In this document: piece after piece, positions 7,768-16,179 of the stretch
Layout: the number at the start of each line of letters is the position of its first letter
Position numbering within the stretch: position 1 is the first letter of the stretch
Assembly (NCBI RefSeq): GCF_023333595.1
Contig: NZ_JAIQZM010000009.1
Coordinates: 23,553 to 87,552, forward strand
DNA: 64,000 nucleotides
Direction: 5' to 3'
Origin: Argonema galeatum A003/A1
Lineage (GTDB): Bacteria; Cyanobacteriota; Cyanobacteriia; Cyanobacteriales; Aerosakkonemataceae
The notes under the pieces: generated by a model
The model's database searches: none
Told to the model about the DNA's origin: nothing
The model's input: the letters and a program-made list of their open reading frames with translations, nothing else
Position numbers and translations under genes: made by a program

Positions 7768-8903
7768 CTTATGGTGAAGCGATTCCAATACCAGAGAAGC
7801 CTGAGATAAACGACATCCGTAAATAGCGTCCAACGGCTGATTTGCCAGGGTTGTGTACTTAGGTAATTCCAAGAATTCCAAATAATTCGGTTTCCTAGAT
7901 TATAATCCATAAGTGCTTCTCGGCTATTGCTGGCGTCTTTTGGCCAATGTTGAATCAAAATTTTGAAGTAGTCTGTTTTCCTTGCTAGTGTTTCTATGTT
8001 TAAACTGGGAGAGAGGAACCAAAATAGCATATTTAACATGGATTTGATGAAGGCTGTTGACTCACCTGCTAGACTAGCTTCAAAGGCCAAGGCAGATTCT
8101 TTTAAGAGTTGGTAATCTGAGTTAATTGTTGCTTTCAGAATGTCTGACATTGGTGTCAAGACTGCTAAGCGTCTTTTCAGACGATCGCTATCTTTAGGAT
8201 ACTTGGCAAGTCGGTGAGCAAAAGCATCCTCTGAAGCAGCTAGAGCTTCATTAAAATAAATCAGAGCCTTTCGCGAACGAAGGTCTATATTCAGGGAACT
8301 CTCATGCTGGCGGTATCCTATTGTAGTCGATCGATTTTCGATTAAAGGTTGAGCAACACTGAGTCTAAACCAAGTATAAGCATCACCATAACCGCTAAAT
8401 TTCGCTGGCCAACCACCCATTTCATTTAGTGCATCGCGGCGAATCACAACAGATGAATTTGTGGGAATTTTATTTTTAGGGAAATCCCGCCAGGGATCGA
8501 ATGGCACTGCATTTAATTTTGGCGATGGAAAGACAAGGCTATCATCTGAATTGAAAAATAGGCAACTACTAAATGCAGCAGGACATTGAGGATTTTGTTC
8601 CAGAATACTGCTGAGAATTCGCAAGTGAGATGGATGCCAAATATCATCATGATCCAAGAAGGCAACTAGCGGCGCGTTCGTGTGCCGAAAGCCAAATTCA
8701 CAAGCCGAATTTTCCCCTTTGCCGGAATTGCGAAGTAATGTCACCCCTGGGAAAGATCGAACAATTTCCGGCGACCCATCCTCCGAACCGTCATCGACAA
8801 CCACTACTTCGACTGGAGGGTGTTCTTGAGAGAAAACTGACTCCAGAGTTTGGCGAATCCATTTAGCTCCGTTGAATAGAGTGATTATAACAGCGACATC
8901 CAT
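7752..8903 (-). CDS. Family 2 glycosyltransferase
   Basis: 383 residues. The first ~110 residues are a GT-A Rossmann-like nucleotide-sugar-binding fold: VAVIITLFNGAKWIRQTLES, VVVVDDGSEDGS and the DXD-type motif FLDHDDIWHP near residue 100. The middle has GGWPAKFSGYGDAYTWFRLS, typical of the acceptor side. The C-terminal ~150 residues are helical and amphipathic, suggesting a peripheral membrane enzyme. It likely transfers a sugar to a surface polysaccharide or lipid-linked glycan; donor and acceptor cannot be read. The last four residues (IARD) and the TAG stop come from the MITE at 7658-7767, so the original C-terminus has probably been replaced. It is divergent from the acyl/glycan genes starting at 9070. 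Confidence 0.9.
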   Translation of the reverse strand: MDVAVIITLFNGAKWIRQTLESVFSQEHPPVEVVVVDDGSEDGSPEIVRSFPGVTLLRNSGKGENSACEFGFRHTNAPLVAFLDHDDIWHPSHLRILSSILEQNPQCPAAFSSCLFFNSDDSLVFPSPKLNAVPFDPWRDFPKNKIPTNSSVVIRRDALNEMGGWPAKFSGYGDAYTWFRLSVAQPLIENRSTTIGYRQHESSLNIDLRSRKALIYFNEALAASEDAFAHRLAKYPKDSDRLKRRLAVLTPMSDILKATINSDYQLLKESALAFEASLAGESTAFIKSMLNMLFWFLSPSLNIETLARKTDYFKILIQHWPKDASNSREALMDYNLGNRIIWNSWNYLSTQPWQISRWTLFTDVVYLRLLWYWNRFTISIARD

Positions 8904-9069
8904 AGTTTTTCCTCGATCTTGAACGCCTGTTGACTCTCGCTATACCGCCTTGGTTAGCCGGGGATGGAAAGCAGTAATTTTTTGGCAGATCGAATCCACC
9001 AAAATTCTGCTAAAATTAATCATCGCAGAAGCATCTTTTGAATAGTGCTGTTTGGATTATATAAGTTTT

Positions 9070-11865
9070 ATGGATCGGACTAGAAAGCTTACATTTAATT
9101 TAAGCATTCCCGATTTGGTGAAGAAGCAAGCGGAAAAAAACCCCGATGCGATCGCAATTGCAGCCATCGGACGTACCCCACTCACCTATCGCCGTCTAGA
9201 TATTCACATTAACGATATAGTAACTGCACTCAACGCCATTGGGATCGATCGCCATGACCGCGTTGCGATCGTCCTTCCCAATGGCCCAGAAATGGCAGTT
9301 GCCTTTCTAGCTGTAGCCTCCACCGCCACCTGTGCCCCCCTCAATCCAGCTTATCGCACCGCCGAATTTGACTTTTATTTGTCCGATCTAAATGCCAAAG
9401 CGTTAATTATTCAGTCGGGAATTGCCGAATCAGCCAAAACCGTCGCCCAAGAACGAGGCATACCCATCATTGAATTATCCCCACTCTTAGAAGCAGAAGC
9501 AGGTATTTTCACCTTAACTTATCAAGACTTTCCGCAAAATCCCACATCCCACATCGAACATCCCACATCGGATCATGTAGCTTTAGTGCTGCATACTTCC
9601 GGGACAACTTCCCGTCCCAAAATTGTGCCGCTGACCCATAACAACCTCTACACTTCGGCTCATAACATTGGCGTGGCCCTAAATTTGGCAAAAAGCGATC
9701 GCTGTTTGAATGTAATGCCCCTATTTCACATTCACGGCTTAATCGGTGCCCTACTATCATCCCTCAATGTTGGAGCCAGTATCGTTTGCACTCCAGGTTT
9801 TGACACTACGAAATTCTTTGCTTGGGTAGCAGAAACGCGCCCGACCTGGTACAGCGCTGTACCCACTATGCACCAAGCAATCTTGGCTGTATCTCAAGCA
9901 AACATCAAGATCATTGCTAGCTGTCCTCTCAGGCTAATTCGCTCCTCCTCCGCTTCCTTATCGCCACAAGTTATGGTGGAGTTGGAAAAGACATTTAACG
10001 TTCCGGTAATTGAGGCTTATGGGATGACAGAAGCTTCCCATCAAATGGCTAGTAATCCTCTACCTCCCCAAATACGAAAACCTGGTTCGGTGGGAGTAGC
10101 CGCAGGGCCAGAAATAGCCATTATGGACGAAGCTGGCAATTTGTTACCGCCCGAAGAAGTGGGTGAAGTGGTGATTCGAGGAGTTAACGTCACCCTTGGC
10201 TACGAAAATAATCCAGAAGCCAACAAAACTGCCTTCACTAACGGTTGGTTTCGCACTGGTGATTTAGGTTATTTAGATGTTGATAATTATCTATTTTTAA
10301 AAGGTCGCATCAAAGAAATCATTAATCGTGGCGGTGAAAAAATTTCTCCTCGTGAAATTGATGAAGTGCTACTCGATCATCCAGCGATCGCGCAGGTAGT
10401 CGCCTTTGCCGTTCCTCATCCATTATTGGGTGAAAATGTAGCTGCTACCGTCGTCCTCAAACCGGAATATACCGCTACAGAGCAAGAAATAAAGGAGTTT
10501 GCAGCAACACGACTGGCTGATTTTAAAGTTCCCAGCATCATCGTGTTTGTCGATGAAATTCCTAAAGGGCCGACAGGCAAATTACAACGAATTGGTTTAG
10601 CTGAAAAACTAGGATTAATAGCACAAGAACCGACCATAACCAAACGAGAATATACTCCCCCACGCACAAACTTAGAAGAAAAGTTGGCCAAAATTTGGTC
10701 TGAGGTTTTAGGTATACAAGAAGTTGGTATTCACGATAACTTCTTCTCTCTAGGAGGACACTCCTTGCTAGCTGTAGAACTGATCGATCGAGTACAAAAG
10801 ATTATTGATGTCGATCTTCCTGTCGCAACTCTTATTCAAGCCTCAACAGTTGCAGAATTAGCCAGCCTAATTTCTCGCCCCAAAAGTACCTCCAAGTTTT
10901 GGGCTACTTTAGTGCAAATTAAACGTAACGGATCTCAACCGCCGTTCTTCTTTCATGCAGGCGGTACTGGTGCGATCAGTTGGACTCAATTTGGTCGTCG
11001 TTTTACGAGCGATCGCCCCTTTTATGTTCTACAACATCCAGCCTTGGTCGGCAAATCTATGTCTGAGACTTCGATCGAACAAATGGCGGCTGATTGTGTT
11101 GAAGAAATCCGAGCTATCCAACCCAAAGGCCCTTATTTTATCGGAGGTCATTGTACTGGCGGGATTATTGCTTTCGAGATGGCTCATCAGCTTCGCGATC
11201 GAGGTGAAAAAATAGCCCTGCTTGCTTTAGTGGATGCCGACGCACCTATAGATTTACCGAAAGAAGATATATTATGGCAGAGCAAAGCATTCTTTTATAA
11301 ATTGATTTTTTTGGTTTATGAAGCATATTATTCTTCTATTAATAAAGTTGTTTCATTTTATGAATTTTACAATTATTACCATGTGGATAAATTAAGAGAA
11401 CGCGGACTGATAGGCAAAGTAACTTACATTGGCGATCGATTGTTCGAGAAAGTGAAATTGAAGTTGAAGTTGAATAAAGTGCTTCCTGACAAGGTTTTCA
11501 AAACCAAGATAGGCAAACATGAAAATAATCACGAGATTAATATGCCCAAATCAAGTGAGTTTGTTCCCCACCTACTTCGCTACCAAGAGGCTGCCAATAT
11601 AAATCAAGCAGCTAAAGATAAGTATGTGCCGCGACTCTATGGAGGCAAAATCACTCTCTTTCGTGCCAGTATACAGAAATTAGAATGGCACTTCGGCCCT
11701 ACATTAGGTTGGTCAGAACTAGCAGCGGATGAAGTGGAAAGCTACAAAATTCCAGGTCTTGCCGATCGCTTATTTGAACCGTTGTCTGTTCCCCTGTTAG
11801 TTGAAAAAGTGAAAGTTTCCTTAGATGAAGCACAAGCAGAGCAAACCAACTCGATCTCTGTGTAA
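9070..11865 (+). CDS. Adenylation (acyl-CoA synthetase-like)-carrier-thioesterase protein
   Basis: 931 residues from the ATG at 9070; an in-frame TTG at 9052 is an alternative start. Residues ~10-510 form an AMP-forming ligase: LHTSGTTSRPKIVPLTH (P-loop), EAYGMTEASHQM, GWFRTGDLGYLD, and the terminal lysine in PKGPTGKLQR. A carrier domain follows (~535-610) with the phosphopantetheine serine in FSLGGHSLLAVEL. Residues ~640-930 are a type I thioesterase/alpha-beta hydrolase with FFHAGGTG and nucleophile motif GGHCTGGI, which has Cys in the place usually held by Ser. The A domain resembles CoA-ligase-like enzymes (oxalate-CoA ligase/AAE3 group) rather than amino-acid-activating NRPS domains. It probably loads one acyl or carboxylic acid on its own carrier and releases or transfers it, perhaps to a sugar made by the neighbours. 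No condensation domain is present. Confidence 0.88.
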   Translation: MDRTRKLTFNLSIPDLVKKQAEKNPDAIAIAAIGRTPLTYRRLDIHINDIVTALNAIGIDRHDRVAIVLPNGPEMAVAFLAVASTATCAPLNPAYRTAEFDFYLSDLNAKALIIQSGIAESAKTVAQERGIPIIELSPLLEAEAGIFTLTYQDFPQNPTSHIEHPTSDHVALVLHTSGTTSRPKIVPLTHNNLYTSAHNIGVALNLAKSDRCLNVMPLFHIHGLIGALLSSLNVGASIVCTPGFDTTKFFAWVAETRPTWYSAVPTMHQAILAVSQANIKIIASCPLRLIRSSSASLSPQVMVELEKTFNVPVIEAYGMTEASHQMASNPLPPQIRKPGSVGVAAGPEIAIMDEAGNLLPPEEVGEVVIRGVNVTLGYENNPEANKTAFTNGWFRTGDLGYLDVDNYLFLKGRIKEIINRGGEKISPREIDEVLLDHPAIAQVVAFAVPHPLLGENVAATVVLKPEYTATEQEIKEFAATRLADFKVPSIIVFVDEIPKGPTGKLQRIGLAEKLGLIAQEPTITKREYTPPRTNLEEKLAKIWSEVLGIQEVGIHDNFFSLGGHSLLAVELIDRVQKIIDVDLPVATLIQASTVAELASLISRPKSTSKFWATLVQIKRNGSQPPFFFHAGGTGAISWTQFGRRFTSDRPFYVLQHPALVGKSMSETSIEQMAADCVEEIRAIQPKGPYFIGGHCTGGIIAFEMAHQLRDRGEKIALLALVDADAPIDLPKEDILWQSKAFFYKLIFLVYEAYYSSINKVVSFYEFYNYYHVDKLRERGLIGKVTYIGDRLFEKVKLKLKLNKVLPDKVFKTKIGKHENNHEINMPKSSEFVPHLLRYQEAANINQAAKDKYVPRLYGGKITLFRASIQKLEWHFGPTLGWSELAADEVESYKIPGLADRLFEPLSVPLLVEKVKVSLDEAQAEQTNSISV

Positions 11866-11993
11866 CTTTAGGCTCAGTAAAAGAGAACCGTAAGTTACTC
11901 AACTGTTGTTTGTAAGATAGTTTGTCTAATAATTCACCAGCATATCTTCTTTTTCGATATTATCATGTCAACCACCAATAAAGCGAGAAAATA

Positions 11994-12470
11994 ATGCCGA
12001 CCGCTGATGATGTCCAACTTGGTAATAACGTAAAAATTTTCCATCCAGATCTAGTCAATCTCTATGGTTGCACGATCGGCGACGAAACGAAAATTGGTAC
12101 ATTTGTGGAAATCCAAAAAAATGTTGTCGTCGGGTCGCGGGTTAAAATATCTTCGCATACCTTTATTTGCGAGGGCGTGACTATTGAGGATGAGGTTCTC
12201 ATCGCTCATGGGGTCATGTTCACCAACGATCTCTACCCCCGCGCAACGAATGAAGATGGTAGCCTAAAAACTGATGACGATTGGGAAACTCTCAAGACGC
12301 TAGTGAAACGTAGAGCATCCATTGGCAGCAATGCCACCATCTTACCAAATGTGACGATCGGAGAAAATGCCATCGTAGGCTCTGGGGCAGTCGTGACTCG
12401 CGATGTCCCCGATTATGCGATCGTTGCTGGAGTACCCGCTCGACTCATCGGCGATGTCCGCCAGCCCTAA
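11994..12470 (+). CDS. Left-handed beta-helix acetyltransferase (WbpD/FdtC-like)
   Basis: 158 residues built of hexapeptide repeats ([LIV]GxxxX), e.g. [20 protein letters not shown] and [20 protein letters not shown], ending in the diagnostic [25 protein letters not shown]. Length and layout match UDP-2-acetamido-3-amino-sugar N-acetyltransferases such as WbpD and WlbB, trimeric cytoplasmic enzymes that use acetyl-CoA. The catalytic region around [14 protein letters not shown] is present. Together with the Gfo/Idh oxidoreductase and epimerase downstream it suggests a modified amino sugar; the matching aminotransferase is not in the window. A hairpin follows the stop directly. Confidence 0.9.
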   Translation: MPTADDVQLGNNVKIFHPDLVNLYGCTIGDETKIGTFVEIQKNVVVGSRVKISSHTFICEGVTIEDEVLIAHGVMFTNDLYPRATNEDGSLKTDDDWETLKTLVKRRASIGSNATILPNVTIGENAIVGSGAVVTRDVPDYAIVAGVPARLIGDVRQP

Positions 12471-12481
12471 ATATTCGGTAC

Positions 12482-12528
12482 GTTGTTGCGCTTTAGCGCT
12501 CTTTAAGATAGCGCTAAAGCGCAACAAC
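12482..12528. terminator. 19-bp perfect hairpin between convergent genes
   Basis: GTTGTTGCGCTTTAGCGCT (12482-12500) pairs perfectly with 12510-12528 over a 9-base loop. It lies between the convergent acetyltransferase and Uma2 genes and probably acts as a bidirectional terminator. It may also be a dispersed palindromic repeat. Confidence 0.75.
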
Positions 12529-12568
12529 ATACCTCAATGAACTCTAGTTCAGATACCCGACTTCGCCT

Positions 12569-13153
12569 TCACCAAACATCAGTCAAATCTAGAACAAATC
12601 CTAGTAGCAGATATTCCCCAGATACAGAGGTAGGATTATTTAATATTTCCACTTCTCTTTCATGCCTGTATATCTCAACTTTCCGATTTTTCCGATCGAT
12701 TAGCCATCCCAAAATAGCACCATTTGCTATATATTCCCGCATCTTTTCTCGCAATGGTTCCATATTGTCAGATTTGGAACGCAATTCCACCACAAAATCT
12801 GGACAAATGGGAGCGAAACCTTCTTTTTCTGTGGGTGTGAGAGCTTCCCATCTTTCTAATTTAACCCAAGAGGCATCAGGCGATCGGTCTGCCCCGTTGG
12901 GCAATTGAAAACCACTAGAAGAATCAAATACTACCCCTAGTTTAGTTTGGCGGTTCCATAGCCAAAGCTGTCCTTCAATATCTAGGTTACGGTTGCCTGT
13001 CTCGCTTCCAGTTGGGGGCATAACTATTAATTCTCCTGTCGCTGTTCTCTCTAGCCTTAAGTCACGGTTGACGATCGCAATTTGTTGGAATTGTTCGTGA
13101 GTTACTTTGAAGGTTTGGGGAATGGCAATGGTGGGGTTGGGCATACTATACAA
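12569..13153 (-). CDS. Uma2 family endonuclease (DUF820)
   Basis: 194 residues with the usual Uma2 layout: IPQTFKVTHEQFQQIA at the N-terminus, ELIVMPPTGSETG, NRQTKLGVVFDSSSGFQLPN, then the PD-(D/E)xK core (RSPDASWV...FAPICPDFVVELRSKSD) and EKMREYIANGAILGWLID. The family is massively expanded in cyanobacteria; these are predicted nucleases of unknown biological role, perhaps linked to mobile elements. A second ATG three codons in (MPNPTIAIPQ) may be the real start. It interrupts the glycan locus on the opposite strand. Confidence 0.92.
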   Translation of the reverse strand: MYSMPNPTIAIPQTFKVTHEQFQQIAIVNRDLRLERTATGELIVMPPTGSETGNRNLDIEGQLWLWNRQTKLGVVFDSSSGFQLPNGADRSPDASWVKLERWEALTPTEKEGFAPICPDFVVELRSKSDNMEPLREKMREYIANGAILGWLIDRKNRKVEIYRHEREVEILNNPTSVSGEYLLLGFVLDLTDVW

Positions 13154-13307
13154 CCTCGCGTATAAGTTATTATTTACTTTATTCTGTCATAAAAAGCAGT
13201 GAAATGACTGGAGAGCGATTTTTTTAGGCAATCGATGCAACCGGACATGATATAAGATGGGAAAAGGTTTACCACCGCAGAATAAATCAATTTCATGGCT
13301 AGTCAAA

Positions 13308-14327
13308 ATGGAAACAATTAATATCGGTGTAATCGGCTATGGCTACTGGGGACCGAATCTGGTGCGGAATTTTGCTGACATACCAGAAACGCAGGTGATA
13401 GCAGTTAGCGATCGCAAACCTCAATGTTTAGCTAAAGTGCAGGCTCGATATCTCAATATTCAGGTGACAACAAATACTCAAGACCTCTTTGAAAACCCAA
13501 AAATTGATGCGATCGCAATTGCTACGCCAGTTTCAACCCACTTCGATTTGGCTTTGGCAGCATTGCAGGCAGGCAAGCACGTGCTGGTGTCGAAGCCACT
13601 CACAGAAACAAACGTCCGAACAGGCTTTGCGACTGATTGAGGAGGCCGATCGACGCCAGTTGGTACTAATGGTAGATCATACTTTCATCTACACGGGTGC
13701 TGTCCGCAAAATGCAAGAAGTGATAGCCAACAACGAATTATCTAATATTTATTATTACGATTCAGTCCGTGTCAATCTGGGATTGTGTCAACACGATGTA
13801 AATGTCATCTGGGATTTGGCAGTACACGACCTCTCAATTATGGATTACGTATTGACCTCAAAACCAGTAGCCGTTTCAGCGATCGGCATGAGTCATATTT
13901 CAGGAAAACCTGAGAATATCAGCTATTTGACATTGTTGTTCGATGCCAATTTAATCGCTCACATCCACGTTAATTGGTTAGCACCTGTGAAAGTTCGTCG
14001 CACCCTGAACGGTTACATCGCAAAATGATCGTTTATGATGACTTAGAGCCCAGCGAAAAAGTCAAAATTTACGACAAAGGAATTACACTTACTAACAATT
14101 CTGAAAACATCTATCAAATGCTGATTGATTATCGCACAGGAGATATGTGGGCACCCCAGTTAGATATTACCGAACCTTTATATCTAGATCTGTTACACTT
14201 TGTTGACTGCATCAAACTCAACAAGCGCCCCATAACAGACGGTCAAACTGGATTGCAGGTCGTGAAAATACTCGAAGCTGCTACAGAGTCCATGAAAGAA
14301 CAAGGTAAGCTAATCCAACTTTCTTAG
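13308..14327 (+). pseudogene. Gfo/Idh/MocA oxidoreductase broken by two compensating frameshifts
   Basis: The start is the ATG at 13308 ([20 protein letters not shown], with the NAD-binding GxGxxG). The frame runs through [13 protein letters not shown], then breaks near 13602-13612, where ACAAACGTCC seems to carry one extra A. The next frame continues family sequence ([30 protein letters not shown]...HVNWLAPVKVRRTL). A second shift near 14005-14024 restores the first frame at KMIVYDDLEPSEKVKIYDKG and runs to the stop at 14327. Net change is zero, about 340 codons, normal for the family. The enzyme would oxidise a nucleotide sugar (WbpB-like in this context). Either the gene is inactive or the two indels are sequencing errors. 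Confidence 0.85.
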
Positions 14328-14358
14328 ATCCCCGACTTCTTAAAGAAGTCGGGGATCT
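14326..14358. repeat. 33-bp palindrome AGATCCCCGACTTCTT / AAGAAGTCGGGGATCT
   Basis: Sixteen-base perfect arms are separated by one base. It overlaps the stop codon of the Gfo/Idh gene and is a common dispersed cyanobacterial palindrome. A partial copy (AAGAAGTCGATCT) follows at about 14361. It may attenuate transcription into the next gene. Confidence 0.8.
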
Positions 14359-14397
14359 AAAGAAGTCGATCTAGTCAAAACTCCTGATTCAAATAAA

Positions 14398-15093
14398 ATG
14401 AGAACGCAAATAGTCAAAGCCGTTCACGGCACACAAGAAGTAAAGCCCGATCCCGAATTTGAAATTGGACTGGCGGAGTATCTTCGCGATCATTACGCAC
14501 GAGAGGGTTTAATTGAGTTATATGCCCGCTTTGCGATCGGCGATGGCGATTTCGATTGGCGAATGCGACGAGCCATTTGGCGGGCAGTAGCACGTCAGTT
14601 CGGACACAATGTATCGATCGGCAGTAATGTGGGATTTAAACATTTAGAAACTTTTGAGATTGGCAATAATGTGTTTATTGGCGCTCAAAGCTATATCCAG
14701 GGACGGTTCGATGGTAAGTGTGCGATCGGAAATCACGTTTGGATCGGCCTTCAGAGTTATTTTGATGCTCGCCATATTATAATCGAAGATTATGTCGGTT
14801 GGGGGCCAGGGGCAAAAGTGCTAGGTTCTACCCATACCGGATCGCCGATTGAAGTCCCAATTATCCAAACAGACCTCGAAATCAAACCTGTCAAGATTGA
14901 AACTGGAGCTGATATTGGGATGAATGCCACGATTTTACCTGGTGTAACAGTTGGAAAAAAAAGTATTGTAGGTGCTGGAGCAGTTGTCACGAAGGATGTA
15001 CCACCGTTTGCGATCGTAGCTGGTGTCCCGGCTCGGTTTTTACGCTGGCGAGAAGAATCAATACCTATAGAGGTTTCAGAAAATGCAGGATAA
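14398..15093 (+). CDS. WbbJ-type acyltransferase with left-handed beta-helix
   Basis: 231 residues. The N-terminal ~75 residues are helical (LAEYLRDHYAREGLIELYARF), followed by hexapeptide-repeat turns (VSIGSNVGFKHLETFEIGNNVFIG, CAIGNHVWIG) and the closing motif [26 protein letters not shown]. The catalytic His of the family is probably the one in GSTHTGSPI. It is longer than the acetyltransferase at 11994 and resembles maltose/galactoside and LPS O-acetyltransferases, so it likely acetylates a sugar of the same product. Its 3' end overlaps the epimerase gene by 11 bp, indicating translational coupling. Confidence 0.9.
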   Translation: MRTQIVKAVHGTQEVKPDPEFEIGLAEYLRDHYAREGLIELYARFAIGDGDFDWRMRRAIWRAVARQFGHNVSIGSNVGFKHLETFEIGNNVFIGAQSYIQGRFDGKCAIGNHVWIGLQSYFDARHIIIEDYVGWGPGAKVLGSTHTGSPIEVPIIQTDLEIKPVKIETGADIGMNATILPGVTVGKKSIVGAGAVVTKDVPPFAIVAGVPARFLRWREESIPIEVSENAG

Positions 15094-16168
15094 ACGAGTA
15101 TTAATTACGGGGGGATCGGGTTTAGTTGGCTCTCATATTGCCGAGCAGTTAGTCAAGGAGAAAGTAGCTGAGATTATTATCTTGGATAACTTTGTGCGCG
15201 GACGCCGAAAAAACCTCGATCGGGCCTTAGCTAACGGGTCAGTAACGATCGTTGAAGGCGATATTCGAGACAGCAATTTGCTAGCTGAAGTTATGCAAGG
15301 AGTTGATGTAGTTTTCCACCAAGCTGCAATTCGCATCACTCAATGCGCTGAAGAACCGCGTTTAGCATTGGAAGTGTTAGTAGACGGCACATTCAATGTG
15401 TTGGAAGCAGCAGTTAAAACAGGTGTCAAAAAGGTAGTAGCCGCCTCATCAGCCTCAGTATATGGAATGGCTGAAGAATTTCCTACATCGGAGAAACATC
15501 ATCCCTACAACAACCAAACTTTCTACGGTGCGGCTAAAACTTTTAATGAGGGATTATTGCGAAGTTTCTATGAAATGTACGGTCTTAATTATGTAGCGTT
15601 ACGTTACTTCAACGTCTACGGGCTTTTCATGGATATATATGGTATTTACACTGAGGTTTTGATTCGGTGGATGGAACGAATTGCTTCCAATCAACCACCG
15701 CTAATCTTTGGTGATGGTACGCAAACGATGGATTTTGTTTATGTTGACGACATCGCCAGAGCAAATATTCTAGCTGCTGCTTCCGATGTTACCGATGAAG
15801 TGTTTAATATTGCTAGTGGAGTAGAGACAAGTCTCAACGACCTCGCTCAAAGTTTGTTAACAGTAATGCGATCGAACTTAAAACTTGAATACGGCCACGC
15901 ACGCAAAGTAAATCCAGTGCAGCGTCGTCTTGCCGATCCAAATAAAGCAAAACAGATGTTAGGTTTTCAAGCATCTGTGTCACTTGAAGAGGGATTGCAT
16001 CACCTCGTAAACTGGTGGCAAAAAGAGCGCTATAAACATTCCATATCTTATCTTATCTGCGTTTATCTGCGTTTATCTGTCTTCATCTGCGGTAAAAATT
16101 TAACCAACGATTCCAACAGACAATTTCCCGATATCACTCATAGTATAATTTTTCCAAGCCGAATATAA
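15083..16168 (+). CDS. NAD-dependent epimerase/dehydratase (extended SDR)
   Basis: 361 residues. The N-terminal Rossmann motif GGSGLVGSHIAEQL, DNFVRGRRKNL, GDIRD, the serine motif SSASVYG and catalytic YGAAK are present, followed by FNVYGLF and the substrate-domain motif FGDGTQTMDFVYVDDIA. This fits a UDP-sugar 4-epimerase or dehydratase of the polysaccharide pathway. Family length is about 310-325 residues; homology ends around HHLVNWWQKERY (near 16030). The remaining ~40 residues are translated from a dispersed repeat (16052-16141) and its flank, so the C-terminal tail is an accidental extension. It is the last gene of the glycan cluster; 11 bases separate it from the cyclase gene. Confidence 0.9.
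   Translation: MQDKRVLITGGSGLVGSHIAEQLVKEKVAEIIILDNFVRGRRKNLDRALANGSVTIVEGDIRDSNLLAEVMQGVDVVFHQAAIRITQCAEEPRLALEVLVDGTFNVLEAAVKTGVKKVVAASSASVYGMAEEFPTSEKHHPYNNQTFYGAAKTFNEGLLRSFYEMYGLNYVALRYFNVYGLFMDIYGIYTEVLIRWMERIASNQPPLIFGDGTQTMDFVYVDDIARANILAAASDVTDEVFNIASGVETSLNDLAQSLLTVMRSNLKLEYGHARKVNPVQRRLADPNKAKQMLGFQASVSLEEGLHHLVNWWQKERYKHSISYLICVYLRLSVFICGKNLTNDSNRQFPDITHSIIFPSRI
16052..16141. repeat. Dispersed CTTATCTGCG...GATATCACTCAT repeat, copy A
   Basis: 90 bp. It shares CTTATCTGCGTT, then TCTTCATCTGCGGTAAAAA, TTTAACCAACGAT and GATATCACTCAT, with copy B at 43809-43897. It is translated as the C-terminal tail of the epimerase. Confidence 0.85.
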
Positions 16169-16179
16169 ACAAATTTATA

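Noticed and set aside
12537-12908. Plus-strand frame of 123 residues
   Set aside because: Lies antisense to the Uma2 gene, which has clear family motifs.
13489-14028. Separate middle gene in the Gfo/Idh region, or programmed frameshifting
   Set aside because: The first ~40 codons of that frame are not family-like and homology continues from the upstream frame; two shifts of opposite sign and no slippery heptamer with structure argue against programmed shifting.
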